Assembly: GCA_024280155.1 (NCBI GenBank)
Contig: JAJRQQ010000094.1
Location: forward strand, 1 to 41,116
DNA from: Bacteroidota bacterium
GTDB taxonomy: Bacteria; Bacteroidota; Bacteroidia; Flavobacteriales_D; Crocinitomicaceae
Direction: 5' to 3'
DNA: 41,116 nucleotides
Of the stretch, positions 7,405-15,392 are shown in pieces. The position numbers and the translations under genes are program-made. The notes under the pieces were generated by a model, which was given only the letters and a program-made list of their open reading frames with translations, had not been told where the DNA came from and made no database searches. Each line of letters opens with the position of its first letter. Position 1 is the stretch's first letter.

Positions 7405-9189
7405 TTATTTACTTAACCAGAAATTAAATTTATTCTTTGCTTTTTTTTCCGATGATAGAATGTACTTGAATTTTGGCGCTTCGTAATTTCGCACAACTAT
7501 TTCTGCAGAATACAATTGTTTCTCACGCGCAAATAAAACTTCAATCACTTCATTCTCTTTTGCATTTTTGAAAAAAGAATCCAATGCTTTTTTATCTACA
7601 CGATAACCGTTGCAACCGATGATTTCATCATTCACACTAATTCCTGCCTCTTCTGCTGGAGAATTAGCACGAATTCTACGAACGATAATTTTTCCATTCG
7701 ATTCTGAGGTTGACATTCCTACGCTTGGTTTCGCTTCCCCAATGTATTCTACTTTTAGACCAATTGGAGAAAATATTGCGTTGTAATCAGGAATTTCCGT
7801 TCCATCGATGTACTTTGCATAGAAATCATTCATTTCATCTCCAATAAAATCAATCAATTCTTGTTTAAATTCACTTTCAGAAAATCCTCGTCCTAATTTG
7901 ATGTAGTATTTATTGTACACTTTTCGTACAAAATCATCTAATTTCTGTTTTCCATTAGACTTATCGATAATTATAGCATCAAGCATCATTGCGATGTTAG
8001 AACCACGTGTATAATAAGTCATTGTAGTATTCGCACTGTTCTCATTATGACGATATGCTTTAATCCACGCATCAAAACTCGCATGTGACACAGGTTGAAC
8101 TCGAGCACCTACAGAACCTTCCACATAGTTTATTCCTGAGAACATTTTATCGAGAAATTCTGTTTGAGAATAGAAACCTGCTCTTAACAAGATCATTTTC
8201 TCGTAATACGTTGTAAAACCTTCCATAACCCAAAGTAGTGAAGTATAATTCTCCGCATCATAATTAAAAGGACCTAATTCAATTGGTCGAAAACGTTTTA
8301 CATTCCACAAGTGAAAATATTCGTGGGCAACCAATTTTAAAAACCCTTTGTAATTTGCTCCTTGATATGTCCATCGATTTACGCTCAAAACCGTAGAATT
8401 TCGATGCTCTAATCCTCCTTGCGCATTGACAACATTATGAATAATGAAGGTATATTCTTTGTTTGGATTCACTCCGAAAACAGTTGTGGCTGCCTCTACA
8501 ACTTTTGCCATGTCAACTTTTAATTTATCCACAGAATAATTCCCTTCATTATACATAGCGACTTTATGTTTTACACCAGCCGCTTCGAAAGTAAATTCTT
8601 TCTGGTTACCAATTTCAATCGGGCAATCCACTAATTGATCATAATCTTCATATTCAAAAACGGTTGAACCATCAGAAGAAACACTTTCACTTGATTTTTT
8701 TAATGCTGTCGTTATTTTCTTGAACGTATGATAAGGCACAACCTCCACTGTACCTTTTTTATCTTTATGATTTTCTGCATACATAAAAATACCAGAACCA
8801 CTCACAAAACCATGTGTTAAATCAAGAAAGCTCGTTCGGACGGTCAATTGAAATGAATACACTTCATATTTCACCTTTACGTTTTTAGCTTTTCCTTTTT
8901 GGATTCTCCATGTATTTTTATTGATTTTTTTAATGGGCAATTCTTCTCCATTATCTCCAAATGCTTTTACGAGATTAACATTCTGTGCAAACTCTCGAGC
9001 GAGGTATGAACCAGGAGCCCAAATCGGCATTTTTACATTAACTTCTTTCTCGGTGAAATCAATTAAATTCATTTCAACATTGAAATAATGGTTTTGCGGT
9101 TTAGGCATTTCAAGTTTATACTTCACTTCTTGCGCAAAAGAGAAAGTAAAGAATGATAAAAGAATGGCTGATATTAAATATTTAAACAT
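7405..9189 (-). CDS. M61-family metallopeptidase with PDZ domain
   Basis: Predicted to be a periplasmic or exported zinc aminopeptidase of the glycyl-aminopeptidase group. The zinc motif HEYFH lies at residues 289-293 of the 594-residue product, preceded by the GGLEHRNS motif of the family and followed by WVMEGFTTYYE, which supplies the third ligand. A PDZ domain occupies about residues 490-565 (GKIIVRRIRANSPAEEAGIS). The ATG at 9187-9189 is chosen because MFKYLISAILLSFFTFSFAQ is a clean signal peptide and a -7 box sits just upstream; the 33 extra residues of the longer frame would bury it. First gene of the unit running into the BNR and ACP genes, divergent from the lipoprotein gene. Confidence 0.92.
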   Translation of the reverse strand: MFKYLISAILLSFFTFSFAQEVKYKLEMPKPQNHYFNVEMNLIDFTEKEVNVKMPIWAPGSYLAREFAQNVNLVKAFGDNGEELPIKKINKNTWRIQKGKAKNVKVKYEVYSFQLTVRTSFLDLTHGFVSGSGIFMYAENHKDKKGTVEVVPYHTFKKITTALKKSSESVSSDGSTVFEYEDYDQLVDCPIEIGNQKEFTFEAAGVKHKVAMYNEGNYSVDKLKVDMAKVVEAATTVFGVNPNKEYTFIIHNVVNAQGGLEHRNSTVLSVNRWTYQGANYKGFLKLVAHEYFHLWNVKRFRPIELGPFNYDAENYTSLLWVMEGFTTYYEKMILLRAGFYSQTEFLDKMFSGINYVEGSVGARVQPVSHASFDAWIKAYRHNENSANTTMTYYTRGSNIAMMLDAIIIDKSNGKQKLDDFVRKVYNKYYIKLGRGFSESEFKQELIDFIGDEMNDFYAKYIDGTEIPDYNAIFSPIGLKVEYIGEAKPSVGMSTSESNGKIIVRRIRANSPAEEAGISVNDEIIGCNGYRVDKKALDSFFKNAKENEVIEVLFAREKQLYSAEIVVRNYEAPKFKYILSSEKKAKNKFNFWLSK

Positions 9190-9207
9190 AAATTTGTATT
9201 TTGAACC

Positions 9208-9215
9208 CAAAGATA
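9208..9215 (-). promoter_or_regulatory. -7 promoter box for the M61 peptidase operon
   Basis: On the minus strand the site reads TATCTTTG, an exact TAnnTTTG box 18 bases upstream of the preferred ATG (9189). It lies inside the longer reading frame, which supports the shorter start. Confidence 0.55.
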
Positions 9216-9268
9216 AACAATAAAAGATTGACTTTGCAGTTGATTGAATAAATACAAAAGAAATAAAC

Positions 9269-10132
9269 ATGCCTAAATTCATTTCCATTCTCGTTATCGC
9301 AATATTAATGATGTCTTGCGTTCAAGATCAAGTCGTTAAAAATGATGAAGACCCAATTGTTCACTCGGACACTTCTCTCGAAAATCAAATTGCTCAATTG
9401 AAATTAGATTTAGCACAAAAAGATTCTATGATTAATGAGTCTCTGTATTTCTTTAATGAGATTAAAACCAATCTTGAAACGATTAGCATTCGAAAAGATG
9501 AAATTAGAGAAATATCGAACAACAATGAAGTTTCTAACAATGATAAAGAATGGATGTTAGAAGAAATCAAGCACATAAATTTTTTGCGTGAAGAAAATGC
9601 CAATATGATTCGCCGTATGAAAAGTCAATTGGAGAAAAATGGAATCAAGATTGCGGAATTGGAATTCATGGTTGAATCATTAAATAAAGAAATTCAGTGG
9701 AAAGATGAACAAATTGATTTATTACAATCTGAACTTCATAAGCTAGACAAGGAATATTCAGCTTTATTTGATGCTTACCAAGAAGAATCAATGAAAGTAG
9801 ATGAGCTTGTTGCTGAAATTAATACTGTTTACTATGCATACGGAACAGAGGATGAGTTAAATGACAACGGTGTTATCGAGAAGAAAAATGGATTTATCGG
9901 AATTGGTAAAAAAGTAAAATTGAAAGATGACATCAACGATGATTATTTTACGAAGATCAATGCATCTACAGTAAATAAAATTACAATTCAAGGAAACGAA
10001 ATACGTTTCATTACAAACCACCCTACTAATTCATACAATTTAATAGAGGATGGAAACACGACTATTATTGAAATTGTTGATCCTTCTCAATTCTGGAAAA
10101 TTTCAAAATATTTAGTTGTAATCGTTAAATAA
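9269..10132 (+). CDS. Coiled-coil lipoprotein of a Bacteroidota-conserved family
   Basis: A 287-residue protein with a lipoprotein signal: hydrophobic SILVIAILMMSC with the lipid-attached Cys at residue 17. Residues about 35-180 are charged heptad-rich coiled coil (QLKLDLAQKDSMI ... LQSELHKLDKEYSALFDAYQ). The C-terminal part, NTVYYAYGTEDELNDNGVIE then GFIGIGKKVKLKDD...DYFTKI, resembles a conserved block of Bacteroidota coiled-coil lipoproteins, some annotated as Cbp1-like adhesins; I recall this from memory and have not searched. Molecular function is unknown. Its stop overlaps the start of the next gene (TAATG), so the two are translationally coupled. Confidence 0.75.
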   Translation: MPKFISILVIAILMMSCVQDQVVKNDEDPIVHSDTSLENQIAQLKLDLAQKDSMINESLYFFNEIKTNLETISIRKDEIREISNNNEVSNNDKEWMLEEIKHINFLREENANMIRRMKSQLEKNGIKIAELEFMVESLNKEIQWKDEQIDLLQSELHKLDKEYSALFDAYQEESMKVDELVAEINTVYYAYGTEDELNDNGVIEKKNGFIGIGKKVKLKDDINDDYFTKINASTVNKITIQGNEIRFITNHPTNSYNLIEDGNTTIIEIVDPSQFWKISKYLVVIVK

Positions 10133-10716
10133 TGCTTTCTACAGAAGAAGAAAAAGTTGAGAAATTCCAAAGTCCTCTTCCCTTTTTACGGCATTTTCAC
10201 CGTTTCATTTTTGGGAGAAAAAAACCGGACATTTACACTCGATTAACCTTTAACATTAATATGATTATATGGTTTTCATTTGTTTTATGGAGTGTTGTTA
10301 GTTTTTTTACAATTCAATCACGTGCAGTTATCCTTCAATTAAAGGGGATTCCTGTTGAGAAAGTCATTCGAGAGCGTGGGATTGAACTTGGATTTCAAGG
10401 AGATGAATTCATAGACAGACTACTCACTTTCAATGCGATTGCAATTATCTGTTGGGTGATTATTTTAATTGGCTTAATTCTAATGTTTCGAAAAATGAGT
10501 CAATACATTTACTTCATTTTAGGAGGCGCACTATTTTATATCGGAATGAGTATTTTTTACTTGAATTACACGTATTTCATTGAGGACATGACCTTTTATG
10601 ATAAGATTGCACTTTTGGTATTAATCACTAGTTCACTTTTCCATTTTTTCTTACTCAAGAACGAGCAATCTGGTGGTAATATTAACTTTTTTGGGGAGTC
10701 TGAAGAAGACGAATGA
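10132..10716 (+). CDS. Membrane protein of unknown function, four transmembrane segments
   Basis: I do not recognise this 194-residue protein. A basic cytoplasmic N-terminus of about 45 residues is followed by four hydrophobic segments near residues 44-66 (NMIIWFSFVLWSVVSFFTIQ), 100-122, 125-150 and 158-176, and an acidic C-terminus ending ESEEDE. It overlaps the lipoprotein gene by one base, so the two probably work together in the envelope. Its 3' end overlaps the convergent shikimate kinase gene by 35 bp. Confidence 0.7.
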   Translation: MLSTEEEKVEKFQSPLPFLRHFHRFIFGRKKPDIYTRLTFNINMIIWFSFVLWSVVSFFTIQSRAVILQLKGIPVEKVIRERGIELGFQGDEFIDRLLTFNAIAIICWVIILIGLILMFRKMSQYIYFILGGALFYIGMSIFYLNYTYFIEDMTFYDKIALLVLITSSLFHFFLLKNEQSGGNINFFGESEEDE

Positions 10717-11206
10717 TTTTTTCGAATTGTTCAACACTTTGCTCCTCTCTTTCTAAAATGAAAAGTGATCTTTTATAATAATCTCTTCTTTCTTCCAATT
10801 TATTTTCAATAAAAAGCAGTAAATCGTCTTCTGAAAGACCTTCAATGAGCGGCCTTTTTTTCTTTGCATTGATTAGTCGGTGTAGAATTTCTTTTGGAGA
10901 ACGTTTCAAATAAAAAGTTTGTCCCAGTGTATTTAATTTCCTCATCATATTTCCGTAACAAGGCATACCTCCTCCGGTTGCCAATACAAACTTATCTTTT
11001 ACACATAATGAATCGAGGAATTTTTTTTCCATTTCACGAAAACGAAGTTCACCATATACTCCGAAAATTTCCCCGATAGATTTGCCGTGAATTGCCTCAA
11101 TCTCTTTATCAGAATCAATAAAAGGTAAATCCAATCGCTTTGCAATCTTTTTGCCTAGTGTTGATTTACCAACCCCCATAAACCCAATTAAGATTATTCT
11201 ATCCAT
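10682..11206 (-). CDS. aroK: Shikimate kinase
   Basis: Phosphorylates shikimate at the 3-hydroxyl with ATP in the chorismate pathway; cytoplasmic. The 174-residue product has the Walker A loop GFMGVGKST (residues 8-16), the shikimate-binding DSDKEIE, the GGG loop of LATGGGMP, and the lid region KKRPLIEG. An upstream GTG at 11224 would add six residues, but the ATG at 11204-11206 gives the usual MxxIxLIGFMGxGKS start. A -7 box lies 39 bases upstream. The gene stands alone between a convergent membrane protein gene and the CAP-domain gene. Confidence 0.95.
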   Translation of the reverse strand: MDRIILIGFMGVGKSTLGKKIAKRLDLPFIDSDKEIEAIHGKSIGEIFGVYGELRFREMEKKFLDSLCVKDKFVLATGGGMPCYGNMMRKLNTLGQTFYLKRSPKEILHRLINAKKKRPLIEGLSEDDLLLFIENKLEERRDYYKRSLFILEREEQSVEQFEKIIRLLQTPQKS

Positions 11207-11244
11207 AATGTATCGATTAATCACAAAAACATTTAATCTACTAT

Positions 11245-11252
11245 CAAAGATA
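11245..11252 (-). promoter_or_regulatory. -7 promoter box for aroK
   Basis: Minus-strand TATCTTTG, an exact TAnnTTTG box 39 bases upstream of the aroK ATG. No convincing -33 element at standard spacing. Confidence 0.45.
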
Positions 11253-11285
11253 CAAAATATAGAAGAAAGAAAAAATTCGAATTAT

Positions 11286-12248
11286 TTACAACGCTGTTGA
11301 CATTGTCCAATAGTATCCAAAAGGAGAATTCTCATAATAAAACACACCAATTCCAATTTTTTTTGATTTAGGATTGAATATTATTTTATAGTGCGCCTTA
11401 CTGTCCATCCACTGCTTGAAAGTTTGTTCTGCTGATTGATATCCCGCAGCGATGTTTTCTCCATTTACAAAAGATTTCGAATAGTACTTAGGGATTCTGT
11501 CAAATGTCCCTCCTACTTTCACTAATTCTCCATCAACTCTGTCATACGAAGAATGATTGAAATAATTTTGAGTTGCAAGATCATAAGAATGGTATCGACT
11601 GGCTTTTGCTAAACCTTCTTCCCATTCAAGAGGTTCCATTCCTAAACGTTTTCTTTCTTGGTTAATTAAAACGAGCAACTTTTGTTCTTCTGTTAGTGAT
11701 GCTGATTCCACAAATTCTTTTCCTGTAGGCATTCCGTAGAATAAAGTCGTTGCATTACGCACATTAAATACATTTTTGATTTCGTTTTTATCTGTCACAA
11801 TAACAACATCAACATAATCGCCATTTAATTTTGAGAATTTATCGTCTAAACGCTCTTTCTGAGAAAAGTCATTCCTTAAATCGAGTAAATCTACCAATTC
11901 TTGTGTTTCATTGAGTAATTCGACTTTGAAGTCTGTCCATTTTGCCCTTTCTTTTAATTCTTCATCACTCAATTTATCAAATTGCAATGCGAAATTCATC
12001 GCTTTATTGATATGAATATATTGCGCTCGTACATTCTTTGCTTTCTTAAATTTATCTTCAAATATTTTAGCACAGAAAAAATAGGATGCCGCTTGCTCAG
12101 GGAAAAATTTAATGTGCCTCTTTGCGACAATTAAACAGTTTTTACTGTCTTTTTCATATAATTTCTCTAATCGATTAAAGAAATGGTCTTTTGCTGAGGC
12201 TTGAAATGCAACAAACAAAAGAAAAAGGATGGAGAGTGCTTTTTTCAT
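11286..12248 (-). CDS. Exported CAP-domain (SCP/PR-1 superfamily) protein
   Basis: A 320-residue protein with a signal peptide (MKKALSILFLLFVAFQASA). A helical N-terminal region (about 20-185) has no assignment. The C-terminal CAP domain (about 188-318) shows the typical start LINQERKRLGMEPLEWEEGL, the first conserved His in ASRYHSYDLA, a NHSS segment, the GENIAAGY motif, and the second His in W-MDSKAHYKII. Bacterial CAP proteins are secreted with mostly unknown roles. The gene is monocistronic as far as I can see, with the terminator of the upstream T9SS gene directly before it. Confidence 0.85.
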   Translation of the reverse strand: MKKALSILFLLFVAFQASAKDHFFNRLEKLYEKDSKNCLIVAKRHIKFFPEQAASYFFCAKIFEDKFKKAKNVRAQYIHINKAMNFALQFDKLSDEELKERAKWTDFKVELLNETQELVDLLDLRNDFSQKERLDDKFSKLNGDYVDVVIVTDKNEIKNVFNVRNATTLFYGMPTGKEFVESASLTEEQKLLVLINQERKRLGMEPLEWEEGLAKASRYHSYDLATQNYFNHSSYDRVDGELVKVGGTFDRIPKYYSKSFVNGENIAAGYQSAEQTFKQWMDSKAHYKIIFNPKSKKIGIGVFYYENSPFGYYWTMSTAL

Positions 12249-12293
12249 TTTGATGGATTTATACTTATAATGAAAAAAGTGGGGTTTTGTTAC

Positions 12294-12324
12294 AAAAAAA
12301 CTCTCAATGAAAAATCATTGAGAG
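12294..12324 (-). terminator. Rho-independent terminator after the T9SS type A cargo gene
   Basis: A perfect 10-bp stem, CTCTCAATGA / TCATTGAGAG, with a 4-base loop (12301-12324), followed on the minus strand by seven T residues (12294-12300). It lies 25 bp past the stop of the T9SS cargo gene and is a strong intrinsic terminator. Confidence 0.88.
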
Positions 12325-12348
12325 CTTGAAATATTATAATAGGTAGAA

Positions 12349-13923
12349 TCAATTAATAATCATCTTTTTTGTTTTTTTACCCTCTTCTGTTAAGATAGTA
12401 ACAAAATAAATTCCTCTAGATTCTTTTAAGTCAAAAGAAAATTGATTTACCCCAGTCTTATTTTCTGTAAATACAATTCTTCCAAATGCATCTTTTACAA
12501 TTATTTCAACTTCATTATATGTTTTTGGGAAGTCTAAATTAAATTGCCCAGTAGAAGGATTTGGATAAATTTCAAATTCGATAAAGTTTATCTCGTTTAA
12601 ACTAACTGTCATAGGATCAAAGCAATCATAAGATAGTTGATTATAAAATGCTTGGATTGAATCAGTATTCAATAATAAATTCGTTACACTACTTAAATAA
12701 TCTGTTCCTTTACCATATACAACTGCGTATGATAAGGTATAATATTCTGAAGGTGCCAAATCGCCATTTTTAATATTCATAACCATCCTTCTGTCTCCAG
12801 GGATATTACTTGCACTAACTTCTGACCATTCTGAAGAATTATTTGGACTCCCATAATACATGAAATTTGTAGTATTCCCGTTATTATCCTGCCACCTTGT
12901 TCCGTTTTGCCATTGAGCATTCATAGAATTAAATATTTCAATGGGATTACTTGGGAAATTATAGGGTGTAACTGAATTACTCGAATATACACCAACAGAA
13001 TTAATCGTATTACCCAAACTAATCACGCCAATTGCTGGAGGTATAGAACCGTACCCTGGATCTCCATTTGCTCCTTCATCAGAATTATCACCATTGTATG
13101 TGTACATTAAGTTTTTTGTTGAATCACTCCCTACATAATCATCAGAATAATTCCCTAAATCACCATCTACAAAATAACTTACATTGAAATCATTTAGAGT
13201 TTGAGTTCCTCTATTTATTACTTTTAAATCAATAAAAGTTGAATTGTTTAAAAATGAATTAGTCAAATATTGATAAAACATAAAATGTAACTCTATGTTC
13301 ATTATTTCACCGCCAGAGCCATGAGTTCCAAAAGCATCATTCATAATCATATATGTTGCTTTATCACCTTTAATACAAGGGTAATCTCCATTTTGAGGGT
13401 CATAAATACCATTATTATTCTCATCAACGAAAGGTGCTAAATAGTAATCTGCTCCAACTGTAATATCTCCATGAGCTGGCCAGTTAGCTATAGAAGCTGG
13501 CATTACGTATCCATTTGACTGAGAATTTGCAATATGAGAGCTAATATCCCAACTATTTACAGTCCAATATGTTTGAGAGAATGGATTTGGGACAATTGCA
13601 TTCCCTGTATTAACATCTAAAGGTCCTGCCCACAAATCACTGTTTGAATTACTTGAGCAATACGAAGGAGCACAAACTTTCAATTGATTATTTACATCCT
13701 TGGCGCCAAACCAGAAAGAACTTGTATAAATCGCTTGATTCCCCGATCCTTTTGGAATTTCATAACCTCCTACTTGAATTGAACAATGATTAAAAAAATA
13801 TCCATTATCCATTAATACAGCTCTCACATTATTCAAATCTAAGATTGATATCGTCTGCCCAAACAAACTAGGTCTAGGACTAATGACCATAAAAAGTGTT
13901 AAAAAAATTAATGCCTTTCTCAT
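12349..13923 (-). CDS. Secreted protein with type A T9SS C-terminal sorting domain
   Basis: A 524-residue protein with an N-terminal signal peptide (MRKALIFLTLFMVISPRPSL...FGQ) and a C-terminal type A sorting domain over about the last 75 residues: YPNPSTGQFNLDFP, then an IVKDAFGRIVF strand and the terminal KKMIIN. The type IX secretion system recognises this domain and removes it at the cell surface. The central region, rich in Asn, Gly, Ser and Tyr, includes DENNNGIYDPQNGDYPCIKG, which looks like a calcium-binding loop. No enzyme motif is evident. Transcribed on its own: an upstream -7 box and a strong downstream terminator. Confidence 0.85.
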   Translation of the reverse strand: MRKALIFLTLFMVISPRPSLFGQTISILDLNNVRAVLMDNGYFFNHCSIQVGGYEIPKGSGNQAIYTSSFWFGAKDVNNQLKVCAPSYCSSNSNSDLWAGPLDVNTGNAIVPNPFSQTYWTVNSWDISSHIANSQSNGYVMPASIANWPAHGDITVGADYYLAPFVDENNNGIYDPQNGDYPCIKGDKATYMIMNDAFGTHGSGGEIMNIELHFMFYQYLTNSFLNNSTFIDLKVINRGTQTLNDFNVSYFVDGDLGNYSDDYVGSDSTKNLMYTYNGDNSDEGANGDPGYGSIPPAIGVISLGNTINSVGVYSSNSVTPYNFPSNPIEIFNSMNAQWQNGTRWQDNNGNTTNFMYYGSPNNSSEWSEVSASNIPGDRRMVMNIKNGDLAPSEYYTLSYAVVYGKGTDYLSSVTNLLLNTDSIQAFYNQLSYDCFDPMTVSLNEINFIEFEIYPNPSTGQFNLDFPKTYNEVEIIVKDAFGRIVFTENKTGVNQFSFDLKESRGIYFVTILTEEGKKTKKMIIN

Positions 13924-13948
13924 AATAGTAGGTTTTATTAGTTAAAGT

Positions 13949-13956
13949 CAAAGATA
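13949..13956 (-). promoter_or_regulatory. -7 promoter box for the T9SS type A cargo gene
   Basis: Minus-strand TATCTTTG, exact TAnnTTTG, 25 bases upstream of the ATG in the 78-bp gap after the PorP/SprF gene. Confidence 0.5.
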
Positions 13957-14001
13957 TAATAAAAAATTAACTCTCATAAATCTTCAATTCATTTCAAAAA
14001 C

Positions 14002-15387
14002 TTATTCGATAATCTTCATTTCTACTCTTCTATTTTTCTGACGACCTTCATGTGTTTTATTATCAGCTATCGGTTTATATTCTCCATAATACAATGTCTT
14101 AATCCGACTTGCATCCACACCATTTGCAACTAAAAATTTCTTAACTGCCTTTACTCGATCATTTGATAATCGCATATTGTATTGCTCAGTTCCAGTATTA
14201 TCTGTATGCCCATGCAACTCAATATTCAAATCTTCACGCATCAAGAGCATGTTAACTAATGCTTCTAAATCTCCATACGATTTCTTTTTGATAATTGCTT
14301 TGTCGTGCTCAAATTCAAGATGATCTTCAGCATTAAACATCACTTTTCGAACCTCTTCATTTGTTGGTTGAGAATTATCTATATAAATCGTATCTATTTT
14401 CTCAACAACAATTGTATCTCTAATAGTTTCTGTGATTGTCACAGTGTCGATAATTTTCATAGTTCTCGACTCATCTTCCACAGGAAAATCTTCTTTCTTT
14501 TTTCTGCAAAGGTTTAAACCAACCGTAATTTCATGAGAACCTCCACTGTAAGATGCAATATTCTGCATTGGCACTTCATAAGCATACCCAATAAAGAACA
14601 TTTTACGGATATTAATTCCAATTCGACCAATCAATCCTGTTTGCATTCTATAACCAATTCCTCCATAAAGAAAATCATTGTAGTTCAAATCTACGTTAAA
14701 ATCCAATTGGTGATTGTTACTCACTCCTTTATATAAAACAGAAGGTGTTAAAGTCATTCTCTTTGACAAAATAAAATCATAACTACCAAAACCGATGTAG
14801 TGTCTTTTCAATCCATACCCATCCAGATTAGTGTGATTAAATTTCGTTCGAGTTTCGATAACCTGCTGCGAAGCAAAAGAAAGCTCCAATCCTTTAAATC
14901 GGTATAGAATACCTGCTTCTGTTGTTACCGTTCCCGCAGATTGGACTCCACCTTCAACAATCACATCATTCGCATCAAAAGCAATTGCGTCAGTCGGGTC
15001 AATTCTAGTTTGATAATATCCACCAGATATTCCAATTCTTAACGTATGTACTTTATTAATTGTAAATCCATAAGCCACAGAACCTGAAGCTGAGAAGTTT
15101 TGCATCATCCCAATTTTATCCAGCAAAATATTTGCTCCAACTCCTAAAGATTTCCCAAAACGTGTATTTGCACTCAAATAATTAGTCACGGGAGCTCCAT
15201 CTACACGCGTCCATTGATTCATGTGTGAAAAGAAGATTTGCGTACACCCTTTATCTCCTGCATAAGCTGGATTAAAAGAATATTTATTGTGCCTATATAA
15301 ATTTGTTAATCGAGTTTGTTGTGCGAATAAATTCGAGATATTCATGAACAAAACAAAGAGTACGATATATTTTAAAGTCTTTTTCAT
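14002..15387 (-). CDS. PorP/SprF-family outer membrane protein fused to an OmpA-like domain
   Basis: A 461-residue protein with signal peptide (MKKTLKYIVLFVLFMNISNLFAQ). Residues about 25-300 are a PorP/SprF-type barrel; the family opening is visible in NLYRHNKYSFNPAYAGDKGC. A linker of about 45 residues leads to an OmpA-like peptidoglycan-binding domain (about 350-461) with HGHTDNTGTEQYNMRLSNDR and GRQKNRRVEMKI. PorP/SprF proteins partner with T9SS cargo carrying type B CTDs, and the large type B cargo gene lies just 5 bp upstream in the same operon. The added OmpA domain would anchor this one to the cell wall. PorP and an OmpA protein (PorE) are usually separate. Confidence 0.87.
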   Translation of the reverse strand: MKKTLKYIVLFVLFMNISNLFAQQTRLTNLYRHNKYSFNPAYAGDKGCTQIFFSHMNQWTRVDGAPVTNYLSANTRFGKSLGVGANILLDKIGMMQNFSASGSVAYGFTINKVHTLRIGISGGYYQTRIDPTDAIAFDANDVIVEGGVQSAGTVTTEAGILYRFKGLELSFASQQVIETRTKFNHTNLDGYGLKRHYIGFGSYDFILSKRMTLTPSVLYKGVSNNHQLDFNVDLNYNDFLYGGIGYRMQTGLIGRIGINIRKMFFIGYAYEVPMQNIASYSGGSHEITVGLNLCRKKKEDFPVEDESRTMKIIDTVTITETIRDTIVVEKIDTIYIDNSQPTNEEVRKVMFNAEDHLEFEHDKAIIKKKSYGDLEALVNMLLMREDLNIELHGHTDNTGTEQYNMRLSNDRVKAVKKFLVANGVDASRIKTLYYGEYKPIADNKTHEGRQKNRRVEMKIIE

Positions 15388-15392
15388 AATTC

